From NCBI GenBank assembly GCA_949317995.1, contig OX439037.1, forward strand, positions 16,480,324 to 16,544,323: 64,000 nucleotides of DNA, written 5' to 3'. The stretch comes from Acholoe squamosa (Eukaryota; Annelida; Polychaeta; Phyllodocida; Polynoidae). Made by a program: the position numbers and the translations under genes. Positions 33,781-44,830 of the stretch are shown in pieces. How positions within the stretch are numbered: the stretch's first letter is position 1; every line of letters starts with the position of its first letter. Below the pieces are notes generated by a model. It had not been told where the DNA came from and searched no databases. It saw nothing but the letters and a program-made list of their open reading frames with translations.

Positions 33781-34681
33781 TACACTGCAAAAATGGTGTT
33801 TAGATCCTAAACACAATTCTAAACATATTCTTGCAACGTTTTTGTAATCACATTAATTTCCTAAACATGTTTAGCCAAACAATGTGCTTAGCTCAAGTGT
33901 TTAGAAATGTAGGTGTTTAGGTTAAAACTTTGTGTTTAGATATATGAATTTTTGTTTTTAGGTGTTTATGAATTTTTGTGTTTAGATGTTTAAATGATTT
34001 GATGGAGAGTTAAGGTGTGCAGATATGTATGCATGTATGCGGAGATATATTTTGTTTGTTTTCTCATTTACTGGGGGGGACATCAGCAGGTATTTACTTG
34101 TCAAAGTCTCCAAAGATATCAGCTACAGCTATATACTTGTACATATATTACACACTGCATCAGAATGAGAGACTTGAGAAAGTACAACAGCTTGGCAGGA
34201 AGGACATTGCCTTGTCTATTCCAGAATAACATCAAATAGGTGTCAGTCATGGAGTTTATTGATTATTTTATGGTAATGATGGTGGCATGAGGTGAATCTA
34301 GTCAATTTTCTATTGCCCTTTCTATTCACATGACATTCTATGAAATGAAACCATAATAAACATGGGATTTGGGGACATTTGTCACAACAATCAATTATAA
34401 CTGTGTGCAGATAGTCCAGTCAAAGGTAGTGCTGCTACCTGGTGTGGATTCAACATCCAAGTATCTAAACATATTGATGTTTAAATCTAAACACCTATTA
34501 TTCAACTGTCTCAACTCTAAACATCTAAACATGTTTAGTGTAAATGTTTATGTAGTTAGAATAAAAGTGTTCATTTCCTAAATGTGTAGTCGATGAGACA
34601 CCTAACTGACCTATATGTTTAGGTTTTAAACATGTTTAGACCTAAACATGTTTAAAATCTTAACACCATTTTTGCAGTGTA
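33781..34681. mobile_element. non-autonomous TIR element, TA target
   Basis: Left end TACACTGCAAAAATGGTGTT and right end AACACCATTTTTGCAGTGTA are inverted copies over 20 bp, with the outer TA a likely target duplication. The ~900-bp interior is full of tgtttag/ctaaaca in both orientations, so it can fold extensively. There is no transposase. The TA target and CACTG ends recall Tc1/mariner-type MITEs. Confidence 0.7.
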
Positions 34682-34769
34682 AGGTATAATACATTGGCAT
34701 TCTCTATAATTTCTTCTTTTTTTCTTTCCTTTAGGACATTTTTCCTCTAGGGGAGGGCCCTAAAATTTC

Positions 34770-35397
34770 AATCTATAAAAAAAAAGCCGGGGGTAATAGC
34801 CTGAAGAAAACCATGGATAAAAATAGGGCAATCCTTGGTGGACCAAGGACCACCAAATTCATCCATGATACGGAACTCACGACTGGGTGTAAAAGGCCAA
34901 AGAACCTCAGGGACCACCTCATACGAGCATGTACGAGCTATAATGAGAATGGTAAAACAATCTTTAGATGGAAGGGGTGGAGCCAACCACAATGCTTGTG
35001 ATAATTTGGACTGTAAACACTGCAAAAGGCTCAACAAATTGAGCACCATTGTGTTGAAATGGGACGCACCCATAACACTAAATGGAACATCACGTGTAAA
35101 AGCTTGTATGTCATTTATTGCATCAAGTGCAAGGTTAGTCAGATTCGAGTACATTAGCCAGGGATGATCAAGGAAAGGTCCAGCAAAAACCTTGGTTGCA
35201 TCAAACACAACAAAGGAAGGAATGAAGTGTACAAACACTTTAATTCTAGAGGACACACAGGGAGGGACAATGTCAGTGTGTACATCCTGGACTTAATCTT
35301 CAGACACCTTGCCTACTGTGAAAGTGGCAGTCTGAGAGATAATAGAGTGACATTCACCCCGTATGGCCTCAACACAATGGACAACAAGTATGGTTGA
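34770..35397 (+). pseudogene. Penelope-like element fragment, GIY-YIG endonuclease end
   Basis: Plus-strand frames, broken by several shifts and a stop, carry the C-terminal signature of Penelope-like retroelements. These are KNLRDHLIRA, a Cys cluster (CDNLDCKHC), ITCKSLYVIYCIKC, then VYKHFNSRGHTGRDNVSVYIL, and finally PYGLNTMDNKYG with a stop at 35,397. This is the GIY-YIG nuclease region that nicks target DNA. The upstream reverse transcriptase is absent. The 162-codon antisense frame over the same DNA is a shadow. Confidence 0.7.
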
Positions 35398-36263
35398 TCA
35401 ACTTCTATAACCAATGGCACATTGGACTTTTCTTTTTTTTATAAAATCTATGGCCCTCTCCTGGAGGGAAAGTGTCCTCAAAATACTGACAAAGTTCAAG
35501 TTGCTCAACCCACTATCCTCCACAGGCTGGGCTACCCCTTTTTAGCCCCGCTATAAACCTCCACGTAGCTACCTGGGGGGCCACGGAACTGTAAAGTTGC
35601 AAGATTGATCTGATGAGGCCCTCTGAGGGCTGAGACCTGAAATAACTCCCAACACACCAGCTGGGTGAGGGGGAGTTCAAATAGACTAACCTCCCACAGA
35701 ATCCCCCATTTAAACCTATATGCACTGCTAATATAGACTAGGGGGCCCTCAATAGAATGAGTGGTGATATCCCTACAAATCTATGGTTTGCCACAAGTTA
35801 AGTGTACCTACACCTAACAGGTTGACAGATACAGGAGCTATAATCCACCATCAGCTGATGGTAAGGGAGGCCCCTTTATGGCACACTGCCTCCACCTAGC
35901 GTGGAAGTGAGCAACCGACAAACCCCACACCTCTCCTGCGCCCTGGCACCAGAGGTCACTACCTAACTTGTAGTAACCCCGATCTTCTGTGGTGGTTAAT
36001 GAGATGCAGGATAATTGAGCCAGGTGTGATGGGGTTCTGCACTAGCCTAGAAAGTAGGGCCTAACCTTTCAATGTTATCTCTGCTTAAGCTATTCTGCTA
36101 CTATCAGAAATATGTTATATGTTTTTATTGGCTCAGCATTGGGTAGAGGCCAATGACATGGCATTTCGTCTACAGCAGACTATTCGGCCTTACAATGATT
36201 AGTCATTATTTTGAGATTTGGGTATGACAGTTGCTTAAATGCTTCAGATTTCAACTGATCAGA
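35398..36263. other. intergenic, nothing recognised
   Basis: Slightly higher G+C than its surroundings. No exon or repeat signal was recognised. Confidence 0.4.
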
Positions 36264-36330
36264 TTAGGGTAGTGCTTAGAGTATTTGACTCATAATGAGG
36301 GGATCCTGAGTTCAAAGCCCTGTGACCCTC
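36264..36330 (+). other. tRNA-like sequence (Met-type loop)
   Basis: It has an A-box-like gggtagtgcttagagtat, an anticodon-loop-like ctcataat and a B-box-like gagttcaaagccc at tRNA spacing. The acceptor stem does not close, so it is more likely a SINE head or tRNA pseudogene than a gene. Confidence 0.45.
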
Positions 36331-36524
36331 ATAACAATCATTAGCATTTAGATACTACTATTTTATTTTTCAGTAATGTATTAGTTGAGACATAACCATG
36401 AAATCATGTCTGAAACGTTTCCTTTGTCATTCATCAATTATTATAGAGATATTAAAGGTAGTGACTACAGCAGAGAGGGATTAGGCCCTTCTACCACAAG
36501 AAAAACATCTTTGTGTAAACAAAG

Positions 36525-36594
36525 TGGATTGGCAAAACCCAAGACCCTCTGATTGCAAGACAAATGCCTTACCACTGTACTATGGATATTGTTG
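36525..36594 (-). other. tRNA-like sequence (Ala/Cys-type loop)
   Basis: On the minus strand: tacagtggtaaggcatttg (A box), cttgcaatc (anticodon-loop-like) and gggtcttgggttttgcc (degenerate B box). Probably SINE-derived. Confidence 0.45.
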
Positions 36595-37659
36595 TTGCAT
36601 TAAGGTATAGTACCAGTAGGGCTTAAACTAGTTATGCAGCTGTACTGCTATCTGGTAGTCTCTTTCAGAAACCAGGCACTACTTTCACAGTCCTTCCCAA
36701 CATGCACAGGGCAAATGACCAGAGTCTAGGACGCTAGTACCGAACTCTGGGACCAGTTTGACCCAGGTTGCAGCAGTGAGAGGTAAGGGGGACCTCAGGG
36801 TGGATATCCTATTCAGCACTTTCATGCAATCGTCTTATTTAGCTGAGTCCCTTAGCCAATCATCAGAGAGGTTATATAGACTCAGTAAGGCGGGAATGGG
36901 GCAACAACAATATCCAGCCAATCAAAGGGCAGGAATCTTTCACACCACATGATGATAAAGAAGCCCAAGCGTCTGTGGGCAGTGAGGGACCGAATGTCTT
37001 CTCAATATTCCCCACATTATTACCACTGGATTTCATGTTTCCCGTACCCATTGACTCCCATACATAAGGAATTGGAAATATCTTTGGTTTGTTCAGGAAA
37101 TTTTCATTTTGCCTGGGACAACCTGCTTTTTGGTCTGAAAATATTTCTAATGATCTTAGATTTAATGTAGAAAAGTACAAATTCTCATAGGTGGCCATAG
37201 TTAATACCCCAGTACTTCAGAACCCTCCAATGAGCGAATGAACTTTGTGACCTATGATCTTTTTTTGTAATTTATTTAGAAAATATTTCCTAAGTATCAA
37301 ACTAATATCCCTGAAAGTTATTAACAGGACATGTTGGACTAGTTTGAGTCAGCCAGGTTGTATTCAGTATATTTAAGCCAATAGTACATCAGAATATGAC
37401 ATGAATGTGGGTGTGCTATCTAGTCTTCAATTCAAAGGTTGAATTTATTTCTGAGTACAATATAATACAAACAATCTTTCATAAACAATGTTTCCTGAAT
37501 TTTCATCACCCCTTAAGTACTATCATCCTACCATAGTACCTATTTCCAAACACAGTGAGACTGCACACAGCCACTACAATGCAAAACCCTTAGAAATAAA
37601 GTGGATGGTCGTAGGTAATACCCTCTGACTGCTCTGTTCGATCAGCACTTGGTAGTTAT
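36595..37659. other. intergenic, nothing recognised
   Basis: Short open frames (36,758-36,952; 36,872-37,198) overlap on opposite strands and show no motif. Confidence 0.4.
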
Positions 37660-37782
37660 TAGGGAGGTTTAGCAATCACGACGTAAGTCATGCGTAGCTG
37701 ACTTTACACAGACGTAGCGATGTTGTAGGTATGCTGTACGCCTGCGTTATATTGCCCATGTAGTGGGTGCTAAACCTCCCTA
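37660..37782. mobile_element. small TIR element, 15-bp perfect TIR
   Basis: tagggaggtttagca (37,660-37,674) is perfectly inverted as tgctaaacctcccta (37,768-37,782). At 123 bp it is too small to code. It is G+C-rich inside, unlike its surroundings. Confidence 0.65.
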
Positions 37783-38120
37783 TTACACCAAGCGCTATAC
37801 ACCTAAGTTCCTCGGTCATAAAGTGAGCATTATATGCCTGAGCAGCATATACAGGACCATACCATACACAGGATTCAACACAAGGTGCCAGATACACAGG
37901 ATCATACCCGAGGAGCATACACGGGACCCACCCCCATGGCCCATGCCATACAAGGGAGAGGGCATGAGCTGGCCCACACATGGGATCGGCTGGCAGCCCC
38001 TCCCCCCTGGGCTCCCTCATGTCCGCCGAAAAATCTGCCAAAATGTACCCCTAAGTAAAACATGTCCACAGTAAATAGGGTACAGAGTCTTATACTCCCA
38101 CTTCACCCAGCTCTGTTAGG

Positions 38121-38184
38121 TGGGGCCGTAGCACAGAGGTAAGGTGATCGCTTTGTATGAAAGGGGGTCCCCGATCAAGACTGG
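38121..38184 (+). other. tRNA-like sequence (SINE head)
   Basis: It has an A-box-like ggccgtagcacagaggtaag, a ctttgtatg anticodon-loop-like segment and a B-box-like gatcaagactgg. A T-rich stretch and AATAAA follow within 60 bp, as in a SINE. Confidence 0.45.
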
Positions 38185-38708
38185 AACATACCTGTCCACG
38201 TTTTCTCTTTTTGTTAAATAAACATAAGACAATACAGACTGTGACTATGGTTCTAGTTTGAATATTAAATGAGAAATTCTTTCAGTTTAAAGGGAAAGAA
38301 CACCCAACTTTTAGGACACCATATTTTGATAGCCTTATTTTCCAATAACTCGAATCTGGCATAGTTATAGAATTATGTATAACCATAAGGGAGAGAAGCA
38401 GTTTTATTCGATGCATCTGATGATGTCACGATTGGGCTAAATGCATCAGATGTTGCATTGTTTATGCATGGAGGGTAACACAATATGTGTTATAATTAGA
38501 ATAATGAATTATACACGATTGTGATCTTATACCAGAACCTTCTGTAGGTTTTTTTCGTAACATCTCCCAAAGGAAATAGTCAAACTGTACCAATAAAATG
38601 CTACTAACAGGCCTCCAGTGCTGTTCAGGCATTAATAGAGAGTACATATACCAATTGTGACTTCACCAGATACATCACATAAGCCTGCTCCTCTCCTCTG
38701 TAGTGATA

Positions 38709-39118
38709 TATGGGACTATATACTCCCAGGTATATATAATTAATGAGTGATACGCTGGTACTACTTTGTCTGGGCGCATGATTTTCTATGACGTCACACA
38801 TAACATTTTCCTCAAGTATATAAGCTCCAGCGGTTGAACTAACGGTCAATTGGCTTCATATGCTCGGACAGCATACACCATGCTGGGTGGTGCTGGAAAT
38901 TTGAAACGGTTTTATCCGTTTTTTCAAGTTAATACGGTGTTCGCCCTAACACTATGGGTAGGAAAGGAGCAGCTGGTAGCGGACCAAGGTCCAAAACCAA
39001 GAAGTCGCCTAGAAAATCTAGGAATATAGCCAATTCGAGGAATTCAAGCGGTGTGGTATCTGATGGGGGTGGTCAAGGACCATCTTCCCCAACTGCTACA
39101 TGGGTTTCATTGGATCTC
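38709..39118 (+). mobile_element. Ngaro-like 5' fragment (A repeat + gag start)
   Basis: The A repeat (gggactatatactccc... to about 38,905) is followed by the gag ATG at 38,954 and an intact N-terminal frame (MGRKGAAGS...). Ngaro similarity stops near 39,118, after which the frame runs into unrelated DNA. It keeps the base missing in the 15.8-kb copy, which is how the lesion there was located. Confidence 0.75.
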
Positions 39119-40854
39119 GCGAAAAACCATGTCGTAAAAAAAATCTTATTTGGAATTAAAATCATTCTTAAAAAAGTTATGCTAGGCCTAAAAAATCCTC
39201 CTATCCTTCAAGCCTGTGGGCGATAATATGCTAGGCCTTGAACGTGTGGTAACATGACGTGACTTAGTCTCCCTATTTCTTAACAGTGTTAATTAATTTA
39301 GTTAAGAAGTGCCCTCCTGAGTAATTACTGTAAAATCCTGTGTATACATTTTCTCCTTTAGAAAATGTACGGGTTCCATATGATATCAACAAGGTATAAA
39401 TGTTTGCAATATTTTATGCACAATAAAGTAATTTGTCCAAAAAATTTCTACTTGCTTCTACAGCTCAGATACAAAAATGATAAAAACCTATCAGACTGAC
39501 AAAACACAATGCTAGGCCATTGCTAAATGTATAGGGGCTTCAAGGAAAACATGAATGCTCAATCATGTATATGAATGCTTATTTAAACTAAACATTCTAC
39601 CCGGCTCATACACATGCAGAAGATTATAGTAGGCCCTTTACCAGCTGAAACAAAATTGCACCATTTGGATGAAACAGTTTGAAGGGTTAATGAGAATCTA
39701 CTTGATACATGAGACATTGTCAGATAACTAGTGTTGATATCGATTGCCATGCTATTAGGCATTAGTCATTCTAGACCAGGACCTTTAGCATTTGCCCTAA
39801 ATTCATCTTAATTAAAGTTTAAACATGGAGGAATGACTCTTCTTGCTACTCATGTTTGCTTCATTGAAAAAGATGACTTAATACAATATCGCCACCATAG
39901 TGAATTAGGCCAGTTTTTTATGAAGTCATTTCTGAGTTTTACTCTGTATTGAATTCCTGGTTTGATCAAAATTTCACTTAAAGTCTACTATTCATAAATT
40001 CGATTCATGAAAACAAACAGAAAAAAAAATCAGCCTTTTAGTAATTTCTACATAGATTTAGTAAAAGTCATATGAAAAGATTGTTGATAGATATCTTATG
40101 CAATATGCAATTTCAACCGTGTTACCCCCCCCCCCATATCCCATATTTTGAAATGAATGTAAATTCAAAGCTCTCTAAAGTTCCCTCTTGGAGTGGGAGT
40201 GGGTTGGCACATATACTCATTTATGGTGATGAATAATTGACACAGAATATCAAGAAACAAAAAAAACAAGCTATGAATTGTGCTTAAAAGTTGATGAACA
40301 GTTCATTGATGTCGCTAATGTACCCAGTACTGTTTCTGACTTCTGATCAATCTCCTCATACAGTCATGTGTCAATATAATATATTATATTTGTCTCTCAT
40401 AAGCTGATTTGATCCTTTGGCATATTGCCCTTATCTCCAATGAATGAACACAGCCATTGATTTCTATCCTAATCCTGCTTTAAAGAACCTGGTTATCATG
40501 TAAAGGCTGACTCCCACTATTCGAAAGAAATAATGGAATTATTACCCATATCCTATATCACTTCAGTTCTTACCCCGCATGCATCATGACCAAAGGCCTT
40601 GCAAATGGTGCAAGTTTTGGAGTGCAAATAAGCATCACCTTCAAGCTTATGGGATATGTTATTGATATTGAAAAAAAAACAATACTCTATAAAGTAATCC
40701 ACAAAAGAAAAAGATCTATATGCTTCATTCTGATCCCACTTGGTTGGTACACATTTGAAAAGCTGATATACTATTGCTGTGCTGGCAAATTCATTCACTG
40801 TGCATTGTTGCATCAAGGCAACAAAGATTTTGGACCTTTGATTGCATCCCATGA
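39119..40854. other. intergenic, no supported gene
   Basis: Two overlapping opposite-strand frames at 40,553-40,858 were examined. The minus one ends at a donor-like GCGGG^GTAAGA, but it overlaps the receptor C-tail exon end and has no recognised motif. The rest is AT-rich and featureless. Confidence 0.4.
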
Positions 40855-40974
40855 CTAGGTAGGGTGCGCAGGTGTGGCAGCAAGCTCAATCCCACAATTC
40901 TGTTGTCCTGAGTTCGCTGTCTGTATCTTCCTGCAATAGCAGCAAAGGAGCTCCTTGAACACTGGTCGGAATCA
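40855..40974 (-). pseudogene. GPCR gene B, helix-8 and C-tail exon
   Basis: The acceptor tttttttcag^ATGATTCC opens a 120-nt segment whose third frame reads FRPVFKELLCCYCRKIQT. That is a typical helix 8 (FRxxF) with a palmitoylatable Cys cluster. A short tail follows, ending at TAG (40,855-40,857). The receptor frame begins right after an in-frame TGA in the first four bases. So either one base has been lost at the exon start or the splice differs. It lies downstream of the TM6/TM7 exon at 42,591 on the same strand, in the expected order. Confidence 0.6.
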
Positions 40975-41645
40975 TCTGAAAAAAAAATACATAAAATTCA
41001 CAAATATAATCTGCTACACTTAAGCTTTAAAGGTGTCAACTAAATTACCCTTTATGTTTCAATAGTTCTATTGATACATATAGCACAGAAAATAAAAGTT
41101 AGTGTACAGAATTTAAGCTAACACAGGAGCATTGGCCTAATTTGATTAGGATCCCACCTACCTCACATACCACCTAGTGTGTTAATATCTATGTGGACCG
41201 CTGTATGCATGTTGCTATTTGAATCAGAAAGTATCAAGTCACTCTTTTTCAGCAATGTTGATTATAGTAAATCCCACTTAGATTTGTCTAAATGACATGA
41301 GGTGTCACCACCCAAAAAGCCTTGTAGCCATCCAAAAAATCACAGGTCATCCACCTTTGACCTGATATCAAAAATACTTAAAATCCTCACAGTGCTTAGC
41401 AACCTACTTCATATTTTAGCTTATGAAATGGAGAAAAAAATAAGATAGGTCCACATAAACACAGTCAGGCTAGATTTTGTGCAAATTTCCATGGTAACCA
41501 GGTAGTGATTTTTGCATAGTGAAGCCTGATCAGCGCATAAATACACATCATAAACGTCCACTGAATTTATGTTTTGAACAAAAAATATTCTGGGACTATT
41601 GAAACACTCCTACTCATCATTCTGATACCAAATAATAATGGGTTA
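40975..41645. other. putative intron of gene B
   Basis: AT-rich spacer between the C-tail exon and the foldback element. Nothing was recognised. Confidence 0.4.
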
Positions 41646-41647
41646 GT

Positions 41648-42013
41648 CCCCTCTTTCCCTTCCCTTGGGCCCAAATTCCTTGGGTGTGGACTGGTTACCA
41701 GGTTTAGTCTGTGTAGGTGTTATCCATATGCTATAGAAGGGTGAGAAACTAAACGGATAGTGCTGCCCTCTGGTGCTTTTATTTGCTATGTACAGACCTT
41801 GACTATGGAGGTGAGTGGTGACTTTGCCAAAGTAATCCCTCACCTCTGTAATCAAGGTCTGTGCATAGCAAATAAAACACCAGAGGGCAGCACTGTTCCA
41901 TTTAGTTCTCACCCGTCTATAGCATATGGATAACACCTACACAGACTTAACCTGGTGACCAGTCCACGCCTGTGGTTTAGCCCCTCTTTCCCTTCCCTTG
42001 GGGCCAAATTCCT
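41648..42013. mobile_element. foldback element flanked by 33-bp direct repeats
   Basis: Inverted arms of about 120-135 bp (41,686-41,821 and 41,849-41,967) start and end with gtggactggt / accagtccac. They share blocks such as gccctctggtg and ctatagaagggtgag. On both sides stands a 33-bp direct repeat (cccctctttcccttccctt..., 41,648-41,680 and 41,981-42,013) differing at one base. There is no ORF. It lies within the presumed gene B intron. Confidence 0.75.
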
Positions 42014-42590
42014 CAAAATAACTAAGTTCAGAAGGGACTATTTGGCCAGTAAACCCAGAAGTGGTCCAATTTAGGGTGGTGACACCATGATGAAATCTAA
42101 GCAAATTAAAGTGGAATCTAATAGACTTGCTTAATGAGTGGCTTCATAGTTTTTGGATCATGCCTTCCAAGTGCTCCTGCAGGTTGGAGAGGAATTGAAA
42201 TCACTATCTTGAGTTTCATCAATCACCCTGCCAAATCATCTAGAGAGGGAATTGACGAAAGAAGTCAGGGATAGAAGATGGATGCAGCTTCTGTGCACTA
42301 TCACTCCCTATGGGCAAAATCTAATAAACTAATCCACAATGGGCCAGACTGGTGACCTAGATCTGCTAGAAAGCACAGATAGAACAAGATAATGCTATTT
42401 TATACTTAAAATGCCATCCTCATAGCCCATTAATGCACTAGCCGTATTCTGCCTGATAGTGCATTAATGCACTAGCCAACTGGAAAGAGTTAATAAGTGG
42501 CAATAGCCAACCCTTTGCTTCAATACCATTATTTATGATGTACTCATTATTGTCATTCCTGAGACTAATCACACAATGTATGTAACGTAC

Positions 42591-42782
42591 CCTGATATCG
42601 CACTATACAATGGTGTTCAGATAGCCATTAACAGCACGGAGTGAGCTGGTAATACCATTATACACTTTATACTCATTCACAGTAAACTTGATGACTCTTT
42701 GCTGGTGTACGAATACCAACATCCAACCTGGTGTAGAAGTGACAATATAGATAATGACAAGGGTTACCAACACAAGGGCCAG
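42591..42782 (-). pseudogene. GPCR gene B, TM6-TM7 exon
   Basis: 192 nt between acceptor cacactgcag^CTGGCC and donor ATCAGG^GTACGT. TM6 is LALVLVTLVIIYIVTSTPGW, nearly identical to the gene A exon at 488-622. A loop follows, then TM7 with NGYLNTIV where class A receptors have the NPxxY motif. The frame hits TAG directly after NTIV. In the next frame the following codons read SAIS, as expected after the Tyr, so a one-base loss inside the Tyr codon is likely. Upstream exons (TM1-5) were not found between here and the retroelement at 46.1 kb. Confidence 0.7.
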
Positions 42783-43010
42783 CTGCAGTGTGAGGAAGGA
42801 TTGATAAAATAACAATTATTTTGAATCCAAAACTACTACTGTATATACGCAAACTTGAGGAAGTAAAAAATTCATAAAAAAATCACATCAAAATCCATTA
42901 AGGATTTACTGGGGTGGGAAATAAACAAAAGGACAATAAAAGCCATATGTTACCCATTGAGTATGATATCATGCATACAAACTGTTTCTTTCTGTAATAG
43001 GGCCCGAAAA

Positions 43011-43606
43011 AGGTAGTCATTACCGAAATTCCTTATTTTTGCAATAACTCTGCAGGTGATGATGATAGGCACTCATTTAAAGTGTCTACTAGCAGATTTT
43101 CAGGGTCTAGGAACCAATTGGTAACATCCTGATTTTTTCAGACACACGCTAAGCCTATTATAGGTCTTTTTCAGGCCGCCATTACCAAAATTCCTTATTC
43201 TTGCAATACCTCTGCAGGGGGTGATGATAGACACTCGTTTCAAGTGTTTACTGGCACATTTTCAGGGTCTAGGAACTGATTGGTATCATCCTGATTTTTT
43301 AGAAGCACAGTAAACCTATCATAGGTTTATTTCAGGTTCCCATTACCGAAATTCCTTATTCTTGCAATAACTCTGCAGGTGGTGATAATAGACACTCATT
43401 TCAAGTGTCTACTGGCACATTTTCAGGGTCTAGGAACTCATTGTTATCATCCTGATTTTTCTCAGAAGCACACTAAACCTATCATAGGACTATTTCAGGT
43501 CGTTATTACCGAAATTCATAATTTTTGCAATAACATTGCTTGTAAGACAGATAGGCATTCTTTGAGTGTGGCTATATCCCCATTTTCAGGGTCAAGGAAT
43601 ACAACA
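43011..43606 (+). repeat. tandem satellite, ~162-bp unit, 3.6 copies
   Basis: Units begin attaccgaaattccttatt at 43,019, 43,181, 43,342 and 43,505 (spacing 162, 161, 163). Each contains caataactctgcagg and cattttcagggtctagga. The last unit is cut at about 43,606. Copies differ by roughly one base in ten by eye. Confidence 0.88.
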
Positions 43607-43956
43607 GAAGCATTGCTCCTTCTCTCCTATGTAAGCCTTTGGAAGCCTTGCTTCAGGACTAGACTCCTACAATCCTTGGCATCTCCTGGTGCATCATGGT
43701 TACCTCTGGCATGGGCAGATCCATAAATTTGAAAAGGGAGCCCTGGATGATGTGTGCAGGGCTAGAAATGGCCATGGCATTGCAACTAAGTCCAGCTTTG
43801 GAAAAGGTGCAGTCCTCAACCTGTTTAAGATAGCTGCATTCAAGGGATCTTCTTATGCATATCCATGATGGGTTCATAAGATATAGACACTAGGTCACAC
43901 ATAAGACATTTGGATAACTTGCTGTAGTCCCAAAACAATTAAGAAAATAGGGAGCG
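43607..43956. other. spacer, nothing recognised
   Basis: A 72-codon minus-strand frame here has no motif. Confidence 0.4.
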
Positions 43957-44079
43957 TTTAATGTATGTTATGGGAAAGCACGAGTGGGTTTATGGGTTAA
44001 TATTAATCCACGACCGTGCAGCGGGAGTGGATTGTTAACCCTAAACCAACGAGTGATTTCCCATAACATACATTAAGGC
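43957..44079. repeat. terminal hairpin of F3
   Basis: Stems include ttaatgtatgttatgggaaa / tttcccataacatacattaa and gttaatattaatccac / gtggattgttaac. The apex reads cacgaccgtgcagcgggagtg. Stem sequence is unrelated to F1 and F2. Confidence 0.88.
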
Positions 44080-44689
44080 ATTTATCTAACATATTTCTCC
44101 ATTTTGTATCAATTTCTTACCATATAACCCCAGAATGAATCCAGGAGAAGACATTTTGTAAGTGCATCTGATCCGCACAGTTTGCCAAGCCACTGATTCG
44201 ACCGAAGCCATTTTTTTTTCTCCACCCGTCATACCCTCGTCTTTCCAACAAATTTTTGGCTAGAATCCAAGCATGTCAAGTCCCGTACTTCTAGCAGCAC
44301 CAAATATACGATCTCTAGTTGGTGTTCGTCTACATTTTGTATCCATTTTCTTTCGAAATAAATGAGAATCCATTGATTTTCCACAGCAATACGTTTCGCC
44401 ACCCGCCTCCATCATGCTCAGCTTTGTGTTGACAGTGTGGGAAGGTCCCGTATGTAGGTCAGCCGGTCGGACGACAGGGCAGGTGCAGACAAGTATCACT
44501 ATGGAAAATCAATGGATTCTTATTCATTTCAAACAAAATGGAGAAATTAGGCATGGCATGTTCATATAGGATATCTAAGGATGTTTCTCTGTTAATAACT
44601 CCACCTGGCACCATTGAAATCTATGCTAACGAGGTCTGTAAACTTCAGGTATGTCAGAAAACTTTTTCAAATCCTTGATGTAGATTGCT

Positions 44690-44745
44690 TTGTATCACAG
44701 GTCGGCTCGCCTCCTGCCACAGCGACCGGGGATCGATTCCCCGTT
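44690..44745 (+). other. tRNA-like module of F3
   Basis: ggtcggctcgcctcctgcc (A-box position) and ggggatcgattcccc (B-box-like with a closing stem). Same relative position as in F1 and F2. Confidence 0.5.
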
Positions 44746-44830
44746 GAACCTAAACGGTTTTAATAGGAAATGGAGGAGTTGACTTTGTATATTCCTCCAA
44801 TTTATTAAGACGAAGAAAAGGTCTGAGCGT

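Larger units (their letters stand above)
43957..44830 (+). mobile_element. composite foldback element, copy F3
   Basis: Terminal hairpin (43,957-44,079) is followed by ttttgtatcaatttcttacc and agaagacattttgtaa. Inverted arms, whose inner ends read gaatccattgatttt / aaaatcaatggattc (about 44,368 and 44,503), surround a ~130-bp core. A tRNA-like module lies at 44,690-44,745. It is the most diverged of the three copies, with the same part order and orientation as F2. Right end approximate. Confidence 0.65.

Noticed and set aside
34768-35256. 162-codon minus-strand ORF
   Set aside because: Antisense shadow of the Penelope-like endonuclease fragment.
40553-40858. Two overlapping ~95-codon frames on opposite strands, the minus one with a donor-like end
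   Set aside because: No motif recognised; the minus frame overlaps the end of the receptor C-tail exon in another register.
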